Positions 34,966 to 43,511 of a DNA stretch of 64,000 bases are shown in pieces. Position 1 is the stretch's first letter. Every line of letters starts with the position of its first letter. The stretch spans positions 4,600,001 to 4,664,000 of the forward strand of contig NZ_CP035088.1 of NCBI RefSeq assembly GCF_004786035.1, written 5' to 3'. The position numbers and the translations under genes are program-made. The notes under the pieces were generated by a model. It made no database searches. It worked only from the letters and a program-made list of their open reading frames with translations, and was not told where the DNA came from. This DNA is from Pseudomonas viciae (GTDB lineage: Bacteria > Pseudomonadota > Gammaproteobacteria > Pseudomonadales > Pseudomonadaceae).

Positions 34966-35661
34966 TCAGGCCCATTCCAGTTCCGGCAAACCGCACAGGC
35001 TTGGCTGGAACAACTTCAAGGAGCGAATGATCCCATCAGCATGGGCATATTTTTCGTCAGCCATGGCCGAATCCGGGATGGCGATGGCGGTCATGCCGGC
35101 AGCCTTGGCCGCCGTCACGCCGAACGGTGAATCCTCGAACACCAGGCAGTCACGCGGTGCGACGCCCAGGCGACGGGCGGCGGTGAGAAAGATATCCGGC
35201 GCCGGTTTCGCCGCGCCGACTTCGGGGTCGTCTGCTGTCACGATGAAATCGAACAGCGCGAACCAGTCCCTGTGCAAGGTGGTTTTGAGCGCGAACGACT
35301 GGCTCGACGAACTGGTACCCACCGCAATCGGGATGTTGTGGGCCTTCAAATGCCGCACCAGGTCCTCAGCGCCGGGCATCCCCAAGGCATGGGGAAAACG
35401 CTCGCGCATCAAGGGTTCGCGGATGACCAGGAACTCCTCCGGGGTGATCGGCAATTCCAGGGCCTGGACGACATAATTGGCCAGATCCCCGGCACCGCGC
35501 CCGATGATGTTCTGCTTGACGCTCCAGTCGAACGTGCGCCCGTAGCGCTCGGCGATGATGGACGTGACCTCGGTATAAATGCCCTCGGTGTCCAGCAACA
35601 GCCCATCCATGTCGAAAATCACAGCCTTGATCGGGCCAAACTCTTTTTGCGGTGCATTCAT
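34966..35661 (-). CDS. HAD-superfamily phosphatase (beta-phosphoglucomutase-like)
   Basis: A 231-residue HAD IA enzyme with a cap after motif I. FDMDGLLLDTEG gives the Asp17/Asp19 nucleophile pair, VGTSSSS motif II, and VFEDSPFGVTAAKAAG motif IV. Members dephosphorylate small sugar phosphates or nucleotides such as 2-deoxyglucose-6-phosphate or GMP-type substrates. It stands alone between terminators, so context gives no substrate. Confidence 0.88.
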   Translation of the reverse strand: MNAPQKEFGPIKAVIFDMDGLLLDTEGIYTEVTSIIAERYGRTFDWSVKQNIIGRGAGDLANYVVQALELPITPEEFLVIREPLMRERFPHALGMPGAEDLVRHLKAHNIPIAVGTSSSSQSFALKTTLHRDWFALFDFIVTADDPEVGAAKPAPDIFLTAARRLGVAPRDCLVFEDSPFGVTAAKAAGMTAIAIPDSAMADEKYAHADGIIRSLKLFQPSLCGLPELEWA

Positions 35662-35804
35662 CGCATCTGATCCGTTATCAACACAACATTCCAGGGATGG
35701 CTCAGGTGCGGCCAGGGGTGCGTGTTCGCCTTAAAGGATTCAGCAGGATAACGAGCAGAGCTTGGGACAGGCAATGGGAAATCTGGATGAGACGCAACAG
35801 GCTC

Positions 35805-36017
35805 TCAGCTCGGCTCGCCAGAAGCATCGTCACCGGCAATGTCCGGGTCATCCGGACTCACTTCGATATTCTCATCCTCATCCTCGCTCGGCACCTGCTC
35901 TACACCGGCCTCATCATCGTCAGGTGGACGCTGGTCACGGCTCAGGGGGTTGGTTGGCGACGGCAGCGGGTATTCCGGGGTTTCATCGTCGCTGGGGACA
36001 GGCGAATCGGCAGACAT
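35805..36017 (-). CDS. small acidic, proline-rich protein
   Basis: A 70-residue protein very rich in Asp, Glu, Pro and Ser, with no hydrophobic core and no signal peptide, so it is probably disordered. The ATG follows a strong AGGAGGT site (reverse strand), which supports its being a gene. It lies 68 bp downstream of another short acidic protein in the same direction. Function unknown. Confidence 0.65.
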   Translation of the reverse strand: MSADSPVPSDDETPEYPLPSPTNPLSRDQRPPDDDEAGVEQVPSEDEDENIEVSPDDPDIAGDDASGEPS

Positions 36018-36085
36018 ATAACCTCCTGGCAGGTGAAATCACCTGTCGTGCAGTTGCGAGAATGCGACGGTCGGCTTGAGCGAGT

Positions 36086-36259
36086 TCAATCGTAGGATTC
36101 GTCCTCAAGCTCAGCGTCTTCATCCTCGATCAACGGAACCTGGGCGTCATCCATCAACGAACCAGGATCTTCATTGCCGGGGTCATTGGGGCCTGGATCA
36201 TTGACGAAGGGAACGCCCGTGGGGCCTTTTTCTTCCTTGCCTTCAGTTTCCGGCGTCAT
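36086..36259 (-). CDS. small acidic protein
   Basis: A 57-residue protein starting MTPETEGKEE with Asn/Asp-Pro-Gly repeats (DPGPNDPGNEDPG) and an acidic tail. A GAGGTG site precedes the ATG; a longer frame to 36370 crosses a terminator and is rejected. It resembles its downstream neighbour in composition, suggesting a related pair. No family recognised. Confidence 0.6.
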   Translation of the reverse strand: MTPETEGKEEKGPTGVPFVNDPGPNDPGNEDPGSLMDDAQVPLIEDEDAELEDESYD

Positions 36260-36334
36260 GGCACACCTCGCGATTGCTGATGGATGTATGAATTCGAGGC
36301 GGGGAGAGGCCAATCGTTCCAGATAGATGCTCAA

Positions 36335-36360
36335 GAAAAAACCCGGCACAAGGCCGGGTC
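36335..36360 (-). terminator. intrinsic terminator
   Basis: On the reverse strand ACCCGGC-CTTGT-GCCGGGT (36341-36359) is followed by six T. It ends the glycine-zipper transcript. Confidence 0.88.
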
Positions 36361-36378
36361 TCTTTATCAAACATCTGC

Positions 36379-36789
36379 TTAGCGGTGCTTTCTCTTATGC
36401 TTGTGCTTCTTGCCGCCCGAGTGACCGTCGTTGTCATTGGACAGGTTGCTGCCCAACGCGCCGCCAGCCGCACCGCCAATGCCGGCACCGATGGTGGAAC
36501 CGGTGGAGCCGCCCAGGCGGTTACCAACAATCGAACCACCGGCTGATCCCAAGCCACCGCCAATGGCCGCTTCCGTACGGCTGCCCTTGCGCGCGCCTAC
36601 CGCACTGCCGGCTGCACCACCAACACCCGCACCAATCGCAGCGCCTGTGCTGCCGCCCATCTGCTGGCCGACCACATTACCCAACACACCGCCCAAACCC
36701 CCGCCGACTGCAGCGGTACCATCACCGGCAGCCATCGCACCCTGGGCAACCAACAGCCCAAGTACCAAGGTGGACAAAGTCAAACGCAT
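36379..36789 (-). CDS. secreted glycine-zipper protein with basic tail
   Basis: A 136-residue protein with a signal peptide (about 1-20, ending AMA) and two tandem repeats of about 45 residues. Each contains GGSTG-x2-IGAG-x-GGAAG, the small-residue pattern of glycine zippers that pack helices in membranes. It ends in a His/Lys/Arg-rich tail (KKHKHKRKHR). Such proteins are usually outer-membrane or periplasmic; a membrane-inserting or structural role is possible. It has its own terminator. Confidence 0.8.
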   Translation of the reverse strand: MRLTLSTLVLGLLVAQGAMAAGDGTAAVGGGLGGVLGNVVGQQMGGSTGAAIGAGVGGAAGSAVGARKGSRTEAAIGGGLGSAGGSIVGNRLGGSTGSTIGAGIGGAAGGALGSNLSNDNDGHSGGKKHKHKRKHR

Positions 36790-36913
36790 GATAAAAACCT
36801 CAAGAATGCCGCATCGGGGAAAGATGGCCGGTGCTCGCGAGCGTCAGTTTACGCTAGATAGCGATCAGCCATACCCGTTGGACAACAAACGGAGAGGTAG
36901 TTTTATGACAGGC

Positions 36914-36940
36914 AAAAAAAAGCCCGCTGGGGAAACGGGC
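36914..36940 (-). terminator. intrinsic terminator
   Basis: On the reverse strand GCCCGTT-TCCCC-AGCGGGC (one T-G pair) is followed by eight T. Confidence 0.85.
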
Positions 36941-37060
36941 AGGTACTGCTTTCTAACGGATGAGCTAAGACTACGTGCACGCTTGTGAAAGAAACGTGAA
37001 AGAAACTGGCGGTTGAAAAAAGATGAAAAATATTTACGAGACTTTCTATTTTCCTGGCGA
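36914..37060 (-). ncRNA. candidate small RNA
   Basis: Between two minus-strand terminators, a stretch of about 130 nt carries no gene yet ends in a strong terminator. Its 3' part reads TAGTCTTAGCTCATCCGTT then AGAAAGCAGTACC, loosely like a tRNA D-arm. No promoter was identified with confidence, and no known sRNA was recognised. Confidence 0.3.
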
Positions 37061-37070
37061 AATCCGCCTG

Positions 37071-37099
37071 AAAAAAAAGCCCCGTTCGGTGACGGGGCT
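37071..37099 (-). terminator. intrinsic terminator
   Basis: On the reverse strand AGCCCCGT-CACCGA-ACGGGGCT has an 8-bp stem and is followed by eight T, 11 bp after the stop of the small gene at 37110. Confidence 0.9.
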
Positions 37100-37109
37100 G
37101 CGCTTGCGG

Positions 37110-37295
37110 TTATTTCCTGGTCGGGACTCTGGGCAAAAACTTGGCCTTTTCCCCTCGCTGCACTTTGGCCACCTTCGTCCGGATGGACTTGATCGGCTCG
37201 TCGCCAAAGTCTGCATGGTAGGCCGATTGGCCACACTGCAACCCTTCATTGATCGGATACGCGGCTGCGGTCTCCTCGCTGTACGGTGCTCCCAT
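37110..37295 (-). CDS. small hypothetical protein
   Basis: A 61-residue protein starting MGAPYSEE, no signal peptide or membrane segment, with a basic C-terminal half (VAKVQRGEKAKFLPRVPTRK). The ATG at 37295 follows an AGGGGAAAGG site; an in-frame ATG at 37322 lacks one. A strong terminator just after the stop supports expression. An overlapping frame (37046-37339) is Arg/Ser-rich and runs through that terminator, so it is rejected. Function unknown. Confidence 0.6.
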   Translation of the reverse strand: MGAPYSEETAAAYPINEGLQCGQSAYHADFGDEPIKSIRTKVAKVQRGEKAKFLPRVPTRK

Positions 37296-37450
37296 CGCCT
37301 TTCCCCTCTCGTCGAGGCCCATACCGGCAACAAACCCATTGCCTGAAAAATATTGACCTTCGATTTCAGACTAGCCGGTCATCTACAGACTTACCGTTCA
37401 GAAGGGACCTTACCGACGAATGGATCCATGTTGTTTCAAAAGCGAAACAC

Positions 37451-39640
37451 TCAGTCAGTGCCCAACATCGTCCGGCTTAAAACCCGGGAAACCTGGTCGG
37501 CCGAATAGGGTTTGGACAAGAACTCAAAACCACCATGACCGCTGTGAGCCAGCTCCTCGCTGTAACCGGATGTCAGGACCACCGGCAGGTCCTTGCGGCG
37601 CTGGCGCAATTCTTTCGCCAAGGCGACACCACTGATCCCCGGCATGACCACGTCAGAGAACACCGCGTCGAATGCCATCGCATCCGGGCCAACCATTTCC
37701 AACGCCTCCTCGGCGTTGGTCGCCCAGGCCGTTTCGTAGCCCAGGTCCTGGAGGATCTGGTTGGCAAAACGCCCCACCTCCAGGTTGTCCTCCACGATCA
37801 ATACCCGACGCCTGCCCTTCTCCAGCACCAGAGGCGTGATTTCCTCCTTGAGGGGCTCATGGTTCTTTTCGGGCGCCACTTCCGGAAGGTACAAAGTAAA
37901 CACCGTTCCCTCTCCAACCACAGTCGAAACATCGACGTTACCGCCGGACTGCTTGGCAAAACCGAACACCTGAGACAACCCCAGCCCCGTGCCCTTGCCC
38001 ACTTCCTTGGTCGTGAAAAAAGGCTCGAAGATATGCTCGAGTACGTCTGGGCCAATACCCGTGCCGGTGTCCGCCAGGGCGATGGCGGCAAAAGATTGCC
38101 CGGCTCCGGCATGACCGCGGATCGACGGCATGCCGTCGCCGCAACTGAGCCGCAGCCACAGCGAGCCCTGGCCATTCATCGCATCCCGGGCATTCAGGGC
38201 CATGTTGATCAGCGCTGTTTCAAACTGGCTCAAATCGGCCCGGATGTAACAAGGCCGGTCGCACAACTCGACAATCACCTGGATCCGCGCGCCCGTGACG
38301 GTTTGCAGCATGTCCCCCAGGCTCTGCACTTGTTGGCCCACGTCGATGACTTCCGGTTTCAGGGGCTGGCGCCGGGCAAACGCGAGCAATTGGCTGGTCA
38401 ACTTGGCGGCGCGGTCCACCGTTTCGGAAACCGCCGTCATGTAGCGTTGACGGCGCTCTGGGGAGAGGTTGGGCAGGCGCAAAAAGTCGACAGAGGAACG
38501 GATGATCGTCAGCAGGTTATTGAAGTCATGGGCGACGCCACCAGTGAGCTGGCCGATGGCTTCGAGCTTTTGCGACTGGCGCAGCGCCGCCTCGGTCTGT
38601 TTGAGGCGGGTGGTGCGCTCCTCGACCCGCTCCTCCAGCGTCGCATTCAACTCAGCCAAGGCAGCCAGGCCTTCACGCACGGCGGCGTCCGCACGGGTGC
38701 GTTCGATGTGGGCCCAGGATCGCTCCGTGACCTCCATCAACAGCGCCAGGTCGTTGGATGACCAGACTCGGGGGGTTTTATCGTGGATGGCCATCAATGC
38801 GGTCAAACGCCCGTTCTTGATCAGCGGCACGCAAATGGTGGCCGCGATACCGATCGCCTGGAACGTCGCCGCTTCTTCCGGCGCCAGCTCCTTGAGATTG
38901 TCGTTGACCACCAGTGGCTTGCCGGCCCGCAGGTTGGCGACCGCCAGCCGACCGAAATCCGCCAACCGATAATGCCCGACGATATGCGGCGAACCGGCCC
39001 TGGCCCAATCGCCACGAATGGTGAAACCGTCCTCGTCCTCATCCATGTCTGCATAGGCGCAGTTGGACAGGTTCAAGTGCGCCGCCAGAATCCGCGTGGT
39101 CGTCGCCATGATGGCCTGCGGGTCGGTGGCATTGGCTACGGCATTGCCAATCGCATCCAAGACCGCCAGGCGTTGGGTCATGAACACCGTCGAGGTGGTC
39201 TCGGTGACCGTATCCAGCATGCCCACGACCTTGCCAAACTGATCACGAATGGGGCTGTAGCAGAAAGTGAAATAAGCCTGCTCGGGGCCACCGCCGCGCT
39301 CGATGACCAGGGGGAAGTTTTCTATGTAAGTCGCCTGTCCGTTAAAGGCGCCCTGCAAGATCGGCGCAATATCGCTCCAGACCTCCTGCCACACCTCGTC
39401 AAACCGCCGCCCCAGCGCCTCGGGCTTGTTGCCGAGGATCGGCAGGAACGCATCGTTGTACAAGGTGATCATGTCCGGCCCCCACACAATGGCCTGGGGG
39501 AAATGCGAGGCAAGGCTCAGGGCCACGGTGGTCTTCAAGACATCGGGCCACTGATTCGGCGGCCCGAGCGCGGTGGCGTCCCAATCATGGCGGCGTATCC
39601 GTTCGGCCACCTCTGCGGTGCTCTGCAGCCAATGTGTCAT
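37451..39640 (-). CDS. hybrid sensor histidine kinase with receiver domain
   Basis: A 729-residue cytoplasmic protein without evident membrane helices. Order: PAS-like domain (about 20-150), GAF domain (about 165-310; FTIRGDW, ICVPLIKNG), a short coiled coil, a HisKA with phospho-acceptor His371 (VAHDFNNLL), HATPase (N and G boxes; DTGTGIG, GKGTGLGLS), and a C-terminal receiver with Asp663 (FSDVVMPG) and Lys in SKPY. Phosphate probably passes from His371 to Asp663 or onward. There is no paired output regulator next to it. Confidence 0.92.
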   Translation of the reverse strand: MTHWLQSTAEVAERIRRHDWDATALGPPNQWPDVLKTTVALSLASHFPQAIVWGPDMITLYNDAFLPILGNKPEALGRRFDEVWQEVWSDIAPILQGAFNGQATYIENFPLVIERGGGPEQAYFTFCYSPIRDQFGKVVGMLDTVTETTSTVFMTQRLAVLDAIGNAVANATDPQAIMATTTRILAAHLNLSNCAYADMDEDEDGFTIRGDWARAGSPHIVGHYRLADFGRLAVANLRAGKPLVVNDNLKELAPEEAATFQAIGIAATICVPLIKNGRLTALMAIHDKTPRVWSSNDLALLMEVTERSWAHIERTRADAAVREGLAALAELNATLEERVEERTTRLKQTEAALRQSQKLEAIGQLTGGVAHDFNNLLTIIRSSVDFLRLPNLSPERRQRYMTAVSETVDRAAKLTSQLLAFARRQPLKPEVIDVGQQVQSLGDMLQTVTGARIQVIVELCDRPCYIRADLSQFETALINMALNARDAMNGQGSLWLRLSCGDGMPSIRGHAGAGQSFAAIALADTGTGIGPDVLEHIFEPFFTTKEVGKGTGLGLSQVFGFAKQSGGNVDVSTVVGEGTVFTLYLPEVAPEKNHEPLKEEITPLVLEKGRRRVLIVEDNLEVGRFANQILQDLGYETAWATNAEEALEMVGPDAMAFDAVFSDVVMPGISGVALAKELRQRRKDLPVVLTSGYSEELAHSGHGGFEFLSKPYSADQVSRVLSRTMLGTD

Positions 39641-40084
39641 TGCGATTGATCCTTCTCAGCCGCCAATACAATCAGGGGGGAAGCGATTGTGACCTCAAGC
39701 CGGGCCGTATTATCCCGCGTGGAGTGGGAATGCGCGATTGGATTGTGGAAGGTAGGTCGACACCACCGCCCCGCTACGCATCCTGCTCGATGCAGCAACC
39801 TACCGAATCCGTTCCGCTACCCAGTTTCTGGAGAACCTGGCGATGCGCGATGAACAGACCATCGACCCCGCGCCCCTTCAAGATCTGGCGCAGCTTTGCT
39901 GTATCCCACTGCGTGACGGGGGCGACGTGATGGATGTGATTGCACGACGATTGGATGCGGCGCCGGCAGGTTCCACTTTATAAGCCTGCCACAGGTTCAT
40001 CGTTTGCTTAAGTGCGCATTACCGAGCTGTAGGTAGAGGACTTTCCAACGTCCCAAACAGCTTCTGATCGATAGCCGCTTGGTA
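39641..40084. other. intergenic region with decayed reading frame
   Basis: About 440 bp between the hybrid kinase and the SUFU-like gene. The only coding-like signal is the broken frame at 39730-39983; nothing else was found. Confidence 0.5.
39730..39983 (+). pseudogene. frameshifted small ORF
   Basis: An ATG at 39730 with GGAG at 39721-39724 opens MRDWIVEGR in one frame, but from about 39760 a different frame is protein-like to a TAA at 39981. The second frame gives ILLDAATYRIR and LQDLAQLCCIPLRDGG, with a closed, amphipathic composition. The second frame has a TAG at 39753 and no start before an ATG at 39843. A single-base frameshift would join the two. It could equally be a 46-residue gene starting at 39843. 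No family assigned. Confidence 0.4.
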
Positions 40085-40918
40085 TCACACAACACTCGCC
40101 CGCTGCAGACTGCTCATATGCCCGACACCCGCCACCTTCAAACGGCTCACCAAATCATCCCGCGCCTCTCGCCCACCAGAACGGACATACTCCAGCTCCG
40201 TCGCGGTGATCAACACCACCGGCACCAATCTGACCGGGGATAAGGGCATGTCATCCAAACGAGTAGAAAAATCCGGCTCCGGGGCGCCCAGCAGGACGCC
40301 GGCGGCGTCGTCATCGGTCACGAAGTGTTTGGGCAGTTGATCACCCATGTGATGCGACTGGCTGACTCCGGGAAGTTCGAGAGAGAGTGCGCCGTGTTGT
40401 TCGAGTTGGTGAGTGATCCCTCCAGCCTCGGCCACCGTCTTGGCAACATGCTCCACCAACTCGAATGCCCAACTGCGCTTGAAAGGATCGACCTCACCCA
40501 CGGGGCCATAGGCGTGCTCGGGGATATCGGCGGTTTCCATGAACAACTCCATCTCGAAACCATTGCCCATTCCCTCAGCATCATCGAATGGATCTGACAG
40601 GCCTTCGGTGGCGAGAATGATTGTGGCGCCACGACGAACCACTCGGTAGGCCTGACGGGTCGAAGGCCAGTACGGGCCACCGGAAAAGCTCGGACTGATC
40701 AGGTATGAGAGGACGTCCCGCTCGACCATTCCGACCGAGTTCCAATGACGATCCAGGCACGCTTCGCTGGCTTGTCGAGCTGCTTGATTAGCCGCTTCAA
40801 CCTCGGTCGGGTTGTTGGGTGCGACCGGCTCGGGGCGTTCGTGGGATTGCGGTGTGGGCTGGACGTCTTGGGCGGCGGGACCTTTCAATGAAACGAGAAG
40901 CTTCTTGAAGAAATTCAT
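40085..40918 (-). CDS. SUFU-like (suppressor of fused) domain protein
   Basis: A 277-residue cytoplasmic protein. After a variable, Pro-rich N-terminus (15-50), the section TIILATEGLSDPFDD...FEMELFMET (about 95-130) resembles the SUFU-type fold common in bacterial immunity and toxin-associated proteins. A C-terminal RLVPVVLITATELEYV matches the final strand-helix of such proteins. Assigned by pattern only. Its ATG overlaps the end of the desaturase-like gene by 4 bp (ATGA), so the two are coupled. Function unknown. Confidence 0.55.
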   Translation of the reverse strand: MNFFKKLLVSLKGPAAQDVQPTPQSHERPEPVAPNNPTEVEAANQAARQASEACLDRHWNSVGMVERDVLSYLISPSFSGGPYWPSTRQAYRVVRRGATIILATEGLSDPFDDAEGMGNGFEMELFMETADIPEHAYGPVGEVDPFKRSWAFELVEHVAKTVAEAGGITHQLEQHGALSLELPGVSQSHHMGDQLPKHFVTDDDAAGVLLGAPEPDFSTRLDDMPLSPVRLVPVVLITATELEYVRSGGREARDDLVSRLKVAGVGHMSSLQRASVV

Positions 40919-42012
40919 GGGCGTTCCTTGCTGGATGTTGACTCCGTCTCACAAGTGTCAGCACTTGCAGATCGAGGGAGAAGCGTTGAGCGCATTGTGG
41001 CGAGGTAGCTTTGATATGAAAACCCAGGCAGCAACTTGCGCGCAGTTTCGACAAAAGGCGTGACGATCAGGCTATAGACCGTCAGGTAGCGCGCCTGATC
41101 CTGTTCCCCGGTGCCAAAGCGCAAGTCCTCGGGCTGCGCGCGAGTGACATAGAGCGTGCCGAACATCCAGTCCCACAGCGACAGGTTGGTGCCGAAGTTG
41201 CGATTGAAATGCCGGGGCGCGTCGCTGTGATGGATCTGGTGCTGGGCCGGGCTGTTCAGCACATGTTCCAGCACCGGGCCAAATGACAGCCAGACATGGG
41301 TATGACGCAGATTGGCCGCCAGGCTATTGAAGATGAACACCAGATACGTCACGCCGAACAACGTATAGCGGCTGACCTCACCACCGCAGGCATACCAGAA
41401 GCTACCCGCGAAGAGCCCCAGGCACGCGGTGACGCCGAGCTTCTCGACGATCTTCTCCACAAAGTGCACCCGGCTCGCCGTGGCCGGCACCAGCACCGGT
41501 GCCGAGTGATGAACCTTGTGAAACGCCCACAGCCAACGCGAATGAAAGGCCCGATGCGCCCAGTAGTGGACGAAATCCTTGACCAGAAACACCCCCAACC
41601 CATAGAGCAAAGCGAGCGAAAGGTTCTCCCCCAGACGCGGGCGAGCGCCCCAGAGGTTGGTGAAAAAAGCATGGTAATCCGCGGAACGCAGAATGTACGG
41701 ATCCACCAGATGGACGATGGGCAGCACGAGGGCAATCTTGAGAACGGCCCGCACGAAGTAGTAGCGATAATCCAGCAAGGCCGAACGATGCAGATGCACC
41801 CGGCTACCGCCGATGAATTGCCAGAACGAACGGGCGTCGGTCAGGCCGCGATGTTTTCTGAAGCGAAACAGGCCATAGGCGACACCGTAGGAGGCGCAGA
41901 GAAACAGGATCCCGAGGCGGCCGTTCAAGTTGAAAATGCCGAAGAACTGATCGGTGATGGGGGCGATGACCCACTGGATCAGTTGCTGATAGACAACGGA
42001 AAAAGCATCCAC
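40915..42012 (-). CDS. sterol desaturase / fatty-acid hydroxylase family membrane protein
   Basis: A protein of about 365 residues with four to five hydrophobic segments and the three histidine clusters of the superfamily: HYWAHR, HKVHH and HQIHH, which bind a di-iron centre. Members hydroxylate or desaturate lipids with O2. The frame can be extended to a TTG at 42111, but that has no ribosome binding site and overlaps the upstream small gene; a GTG at 42012 with GAGG upstream is preferred. It overlaps the SUFU-like gene by 4 bp. Substrate unknown. Confidence 0.85.
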   Translation of the reverse strand: MDAFSVVYQQLIQWVIAPITDQFFGIFNLNGRLGILFLCASYGVAYGLFRFRKHRGLTDARSFWQFIGGSRVHLHRSALLDYRYYFVRAVLKIALVLPIVHLVDPYILRSADYHAFFTNLWGARPRLGENLSLALLYGLGVFLVKDFVHYWAHRAFHSRWLWAFHKVHHSAPVLVPATASRVHFVEKIVEKLGVTACLGLFAGSFWYACGGEVSRYTLFGVTYLVFIFNSLAANLRHTHVWLSFGPVLEHVLNSPAQHQIHHSDAPRHFNRNFGTNLSLWDWMFGTLYVTRAQPEDLRFGTGEQDQARYLTVYSLIVTPFVETARKLLPGFSYQSYLATMRSTLLPRSASADTCETESTSSKERP

Positions 42013-42059
42013 GAAATGCCAGCCTCGGTTGAAGGGCAGGCATTGTAAATCAATCGCGT

Positions 42060-42278
42060 TCAGGCTTGCTGTAACGTCAACGACACTGATGTAGCTTTCT
42101 GTCGTTCCCAAGCCCGTTTTATGGCCTCGATGCTCGGCACAAACCTGGACATATGCCGTATCCCCACGACGGGCACCTTACGGCTGCCGAATGTCGCGGT
42201 GAATCCATAAGTCGCCCGGTAGGAAGAAGAGTCGACGTGGTCCAGCGCTTCTCCCTTACCCAATCGCTCCCACAACAT
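42060..42278 (-). CDS. small hypothetical protein
   Basis: A 72-residue frame starting MLWERLGKGEA, with a plausible globular composition (FGSRKVPVVGIRHMSRF) and no signal peptide. It fits between the GNAT gene (ending 42295) and the desaturase-like gene. The ribosome binding site is weak, and it might be the remnant C-terminus of a longer gene. No family recognised. Confidence 0.4.
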   Translation of the reverse strand: MLWERLGKGEALDHVDSSSYRATYGFTATFGSRKVPVVGIRHMSRFVPSIEAIKRAWERQKATSVSLTLQQA

Positions 42279-42294
42279 TTTGATGACCTGAACG

Positions 42295-42804
42295 TCAGGT
42301 TTTCAATAGCGTACATGTACTCAGAGAATCCAGCGCGCGACTCATATGAATGAGCGCTGTCCTTCGATTGTCCGCAGAAATTCGCTCCTCGATAGCAAAG
42401 GGTAAGAAACCCAGCTTTGGATACAGCAGCAAACCCGCCGTATTTTCATTGAAGCAAGATATCTGCACCTGCGTGGCGTTATAGCGATCAAACGCCAGGG
42501 CCGTCATCGTTTCCACGAGGAAGGTCGCAACACCTTTACCTCGTGCCTCTTGGGCAACGATGACATTGCCGATACAGCAAATTCCGCCCGTTTCGGCCCG
42601 GTAGAAGTTGGCAAAGCCCATAACGCGGCCTTCCGTCTCCACGACCGTCGAGTCGAATCGTTGAGTGATGGCGTTGGAGAGTTGAGCCTCAGTCAGAGGG
42701 TATTGAGCTTTCGGGAACATATAAAACAGTTCCTGAGCATTGAGCGGAAAGCTGCAGATGGTTTTGATGTCATCAGCCTTCACTGGCCTGTGTCGCAATA
42801 TCAT
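42295..42804 (-). CDS. GNAT-family N-acetyltransferase
   Basis: A 169-residue acetyltransferase: beta-strand 4 IGNVIVAQEARGKGVAT with the acetyl-CoA loop (Q/R-x-x-G-x-G variant ARGKG), then NENTAGLLLYPKLGF before the C-terminal strands. It acetylates an amine of unknown nature, possibly an amino acid or small molecule. Convergent with no close partner; separate from the small gene downstream. Confidence 0.88.
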   Translation of the reverse strand: MILRHRPVKADDIKTICSFPLNAQELFYMFPKAQYPLTEAQLSNAITQRFDSTVVETEGRVMGFANFYRAETGGICCIGNVIVAQEARGKGVATFLVETMTALAFDRYNATQVQISCFNENTAGLLLYPKLGFLPFAIEERISADNRRTALIHMSRALDSLSTCTLLKT

Positions 42805-43052
42805 CGCGGGTCCTTGAGTTCTATGCGTCCGGCATTCTAGCGCACCTGGACTTGCTCAAACATCTGACCCGATCACGGCTTCTGGCCGATCCGCTCATGC
42901 CCCCTGGCGCTTGCGGCAACGCTTTGCCCATCTCGGCAAGCGCGTGCCTCCCAGCCATTGCGGCGACGGGGTCAATGCCCCGTTAAAGATAGGCCTAAGC
43001 CAATGGCCCGGCTTTTGCTCTGCTTCTCGGCTACCCACCAAGGAGTACCAAC

Positions 43053-43472
43053 ATGATAGGAAGCACCTTACGTTCGCTGCCGTACGTGGATAACCTCAGA
43101 AAGGCTTTGGAGAGTGGCACAGCGACGGCCGGCAGAATTCAGGTCGCAAACGCAACGCCGGAAATCGAGGCCCGGCTCGACGAAAACTTTCGCGATACAC
43201 AACGGACTCTTGAACAACTGGCAGCCAGCTCTAAAGCTGGTTCCAGTTGGGCGACATTCGACGAGAAAAGCAACGCTGTCGACCTGCCCAATGTGGAAAC
43301 CCTCAGCAACAGCGACGCCTCCCAAGTACTGAACAGTCTTCAACACTTGATCGACATCGGACGCCTGGAGGGGAAAACCATTAATGCCAAGAATGGCGAC
43401 CAGGCGACTGACAGCGCTGCGGTCTACCAGCAATGGCTACTGGCGCGTGTGGGCGTGGATGCATACGCGTAG
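43053..43472 (+). CDS. hypothetical protein
   Basis: A 139-residue soluble-looking protein (MIGSTLRSLPYVDN), mostly polar and helical (LDENFRDTQRTLEQLA), with no signal peptide, membrane helix or known motif. The ATG follows AAGGAG at good spacing. It converges on the DapF-like gene with a 39-bp gap. Function unknown. Confidence 0.6.
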   Translation: MIGSTLRSLPYVDNLRKALESGTATAGRIQVANATPEIEARLDENFRDTQRTLEQLAASSKAGSSWATFDEKSNAVDLPNVETLSNSDASQVLNSLQHLIDIGRLEGKTINAKNGDQATDSAAVYQQWLLARVGVDAYA

Positions 43473-43511
43473 GCCGATTGGGATCGGCCTCTGTTTGTCA
43501 CGCTGTTGCTG

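Larger units (their letters stand above)
36790..37109. other. intergenic region with two minus-strand terminators and candidate sRNA
   Basis: There is no convincing protein gene in these 320 bp. Two intrinsic terminators (36914-36940 and 37071-37099) face the same way with about 130 bp between them, leaving room for a short RNA (see the ncRNA entry). A tandem 11-bp direct repeat GTGAAAGAAAC lies at 36985-37006. Confidence 0.6.

Noticed and set aside
36940..36990. tRNA-like D-arm sequence as a possible tRNA gene
   Set aside because: No acceptor or T-arm pairing could be found, so it is noted only as part of a candidate sRNA.
37046..37339. 97-codon minus-strand frame
   Set aside because: Arg/Ser-rich and runs through a strong terminator; the 61-residue frame in another phase fits better.
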